Below are positions 32,335-32,403 of a DNA stretch of 32,403 nucleotides, one piece after another (within the stretch, counting starts at the first letter, position 1; the number at the start of each line of letters is the position of its first letter). Source of the stretch: an uncultured Planctomycetota bacterium (GTDB lineage Bacteria; Planctomycetota; Brocadiia; CAIUPP01); the NCBI GenBank assembly GCA_903901045.1, contig CAIUPP010000111.1, positions 1-32,403 on the forward strand. Direction: 5' to 3'. A model generated the notes under the pieces. The model worked only from the letters and a program-made list of their open reading frames with translations, had not been told where the DNA came from and did not search any database. A program made the translations under genes and the position numbers.

Positions 32335-32403
32335 CGGCGTCGAGCGCTGAGGCGATGGCTGTCAAAAGCGCGTCATGCGTTCGAGCGCACAGGCGTTTGA
32401 GGA

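Larger units (their letters stand above)
22636..32403. mobile_element. Element 2: satellite-like integrative element (partial)
   Basis: It starts at att site 2 with int2, then an AlpA-like regulator and P4-type primase-helicase on the same leftward strand, then nuclease genes on the other strand. No capsid, tail, terminase or conjugation genes are seen. I found no third copy of the att core before the window ends, so the right boundary is unknown; genes near 31-32 kb are assigned to it by continuity only. Confidence 0.65.

Noticed and set aside
24239-32403. A third copy of the att core marking the end of element 2
   Set aside because: Reading for the TGGTTCGAATCCAGG and GGGCCCACCA segments gave no match, so the end is taken to lie outside.

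Overview
The window looks like a chromosomal segment of a GC-rich, Gram-negative (diderm) environmental bacterium, most likely a planctomycete or close relative. The evidence is a lipid A gene (lpxD), a sigma-70 factor with a long N-terminal extension carrying several helix-turn-helix segments, tyrosine integrases of a type I associate with Planctomycetota, and abundant short-period intergenic repeats. The phylum is an inference from family recognition, not a measured placement.

Positions 1-12461 look like the host chromosome. They hold a sugar kinase, the unusual sigma factor, a short AraC-type regulator, lpxD followed by a membrane-anchored metallopeptidase, a UDP-hexosamine-type epimerase, a 64-residue zinc-ribbon protein, an orphan GNAT-like protein, a Fur/PerR-type regulator and an iron-type ABC binding protein. 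Between them lie degenerate microtandem repeats with periods of 7, 8, 10 and about 60 bp, several arranged as facing inverted pairs. Many genes have readable TTGACA/TATAAT-type promoters.

At 12462-12538 there is an intact tRNA(CAU), probably tRNA-Ile2, used as an attachment site. Its 3' end is repeated as a 51-bp direct repeat at 12490-12540 and 22636-22686. Each copy sits at the 3' end of a tyrosine integrase gene (int1, int2; about 88% identical by hand count). The layout is tRNA - [int1 + kdp] - att - [int2 + primase element]. Element 1 (about 10.1 kb) carries a complete kdpFABCDE potassium-uptake operon with its own sensor kinase and response regulator. It has no recognisable excisionase or replication gene. 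Both integrase frames run antisense through the att core, so recombination changes their last codons.

Element 2 starts at 22636 and runs off the window; its far att is not visible. It has a leftward gene set: a Myb/SANT-like protein, a possible 69-residue protein, an unknown 374-residue protein with a C-terminal DNA-binding segment, an AlpA-like HTH protein, a P4-type primase-helicase, then int2. This resembles a phage satellite or integrative plasmid without structural genes. On the plus strand follow defence-type cargo genes: a YhcG/DUF1016 PD-(D/E)XK nuclease, a predicted GIY-YIG nuclease fused to a HARE-HTH domain, and a small unknown partner.

The most interesting items are the tandem tRNA-targeted elements with a mobile kdp operon, the GIY-YIG/HARE-HTH fusion in the satellite-like element, and the inverted heptad arrays that bracket the tiny zinc-ribbon gene.
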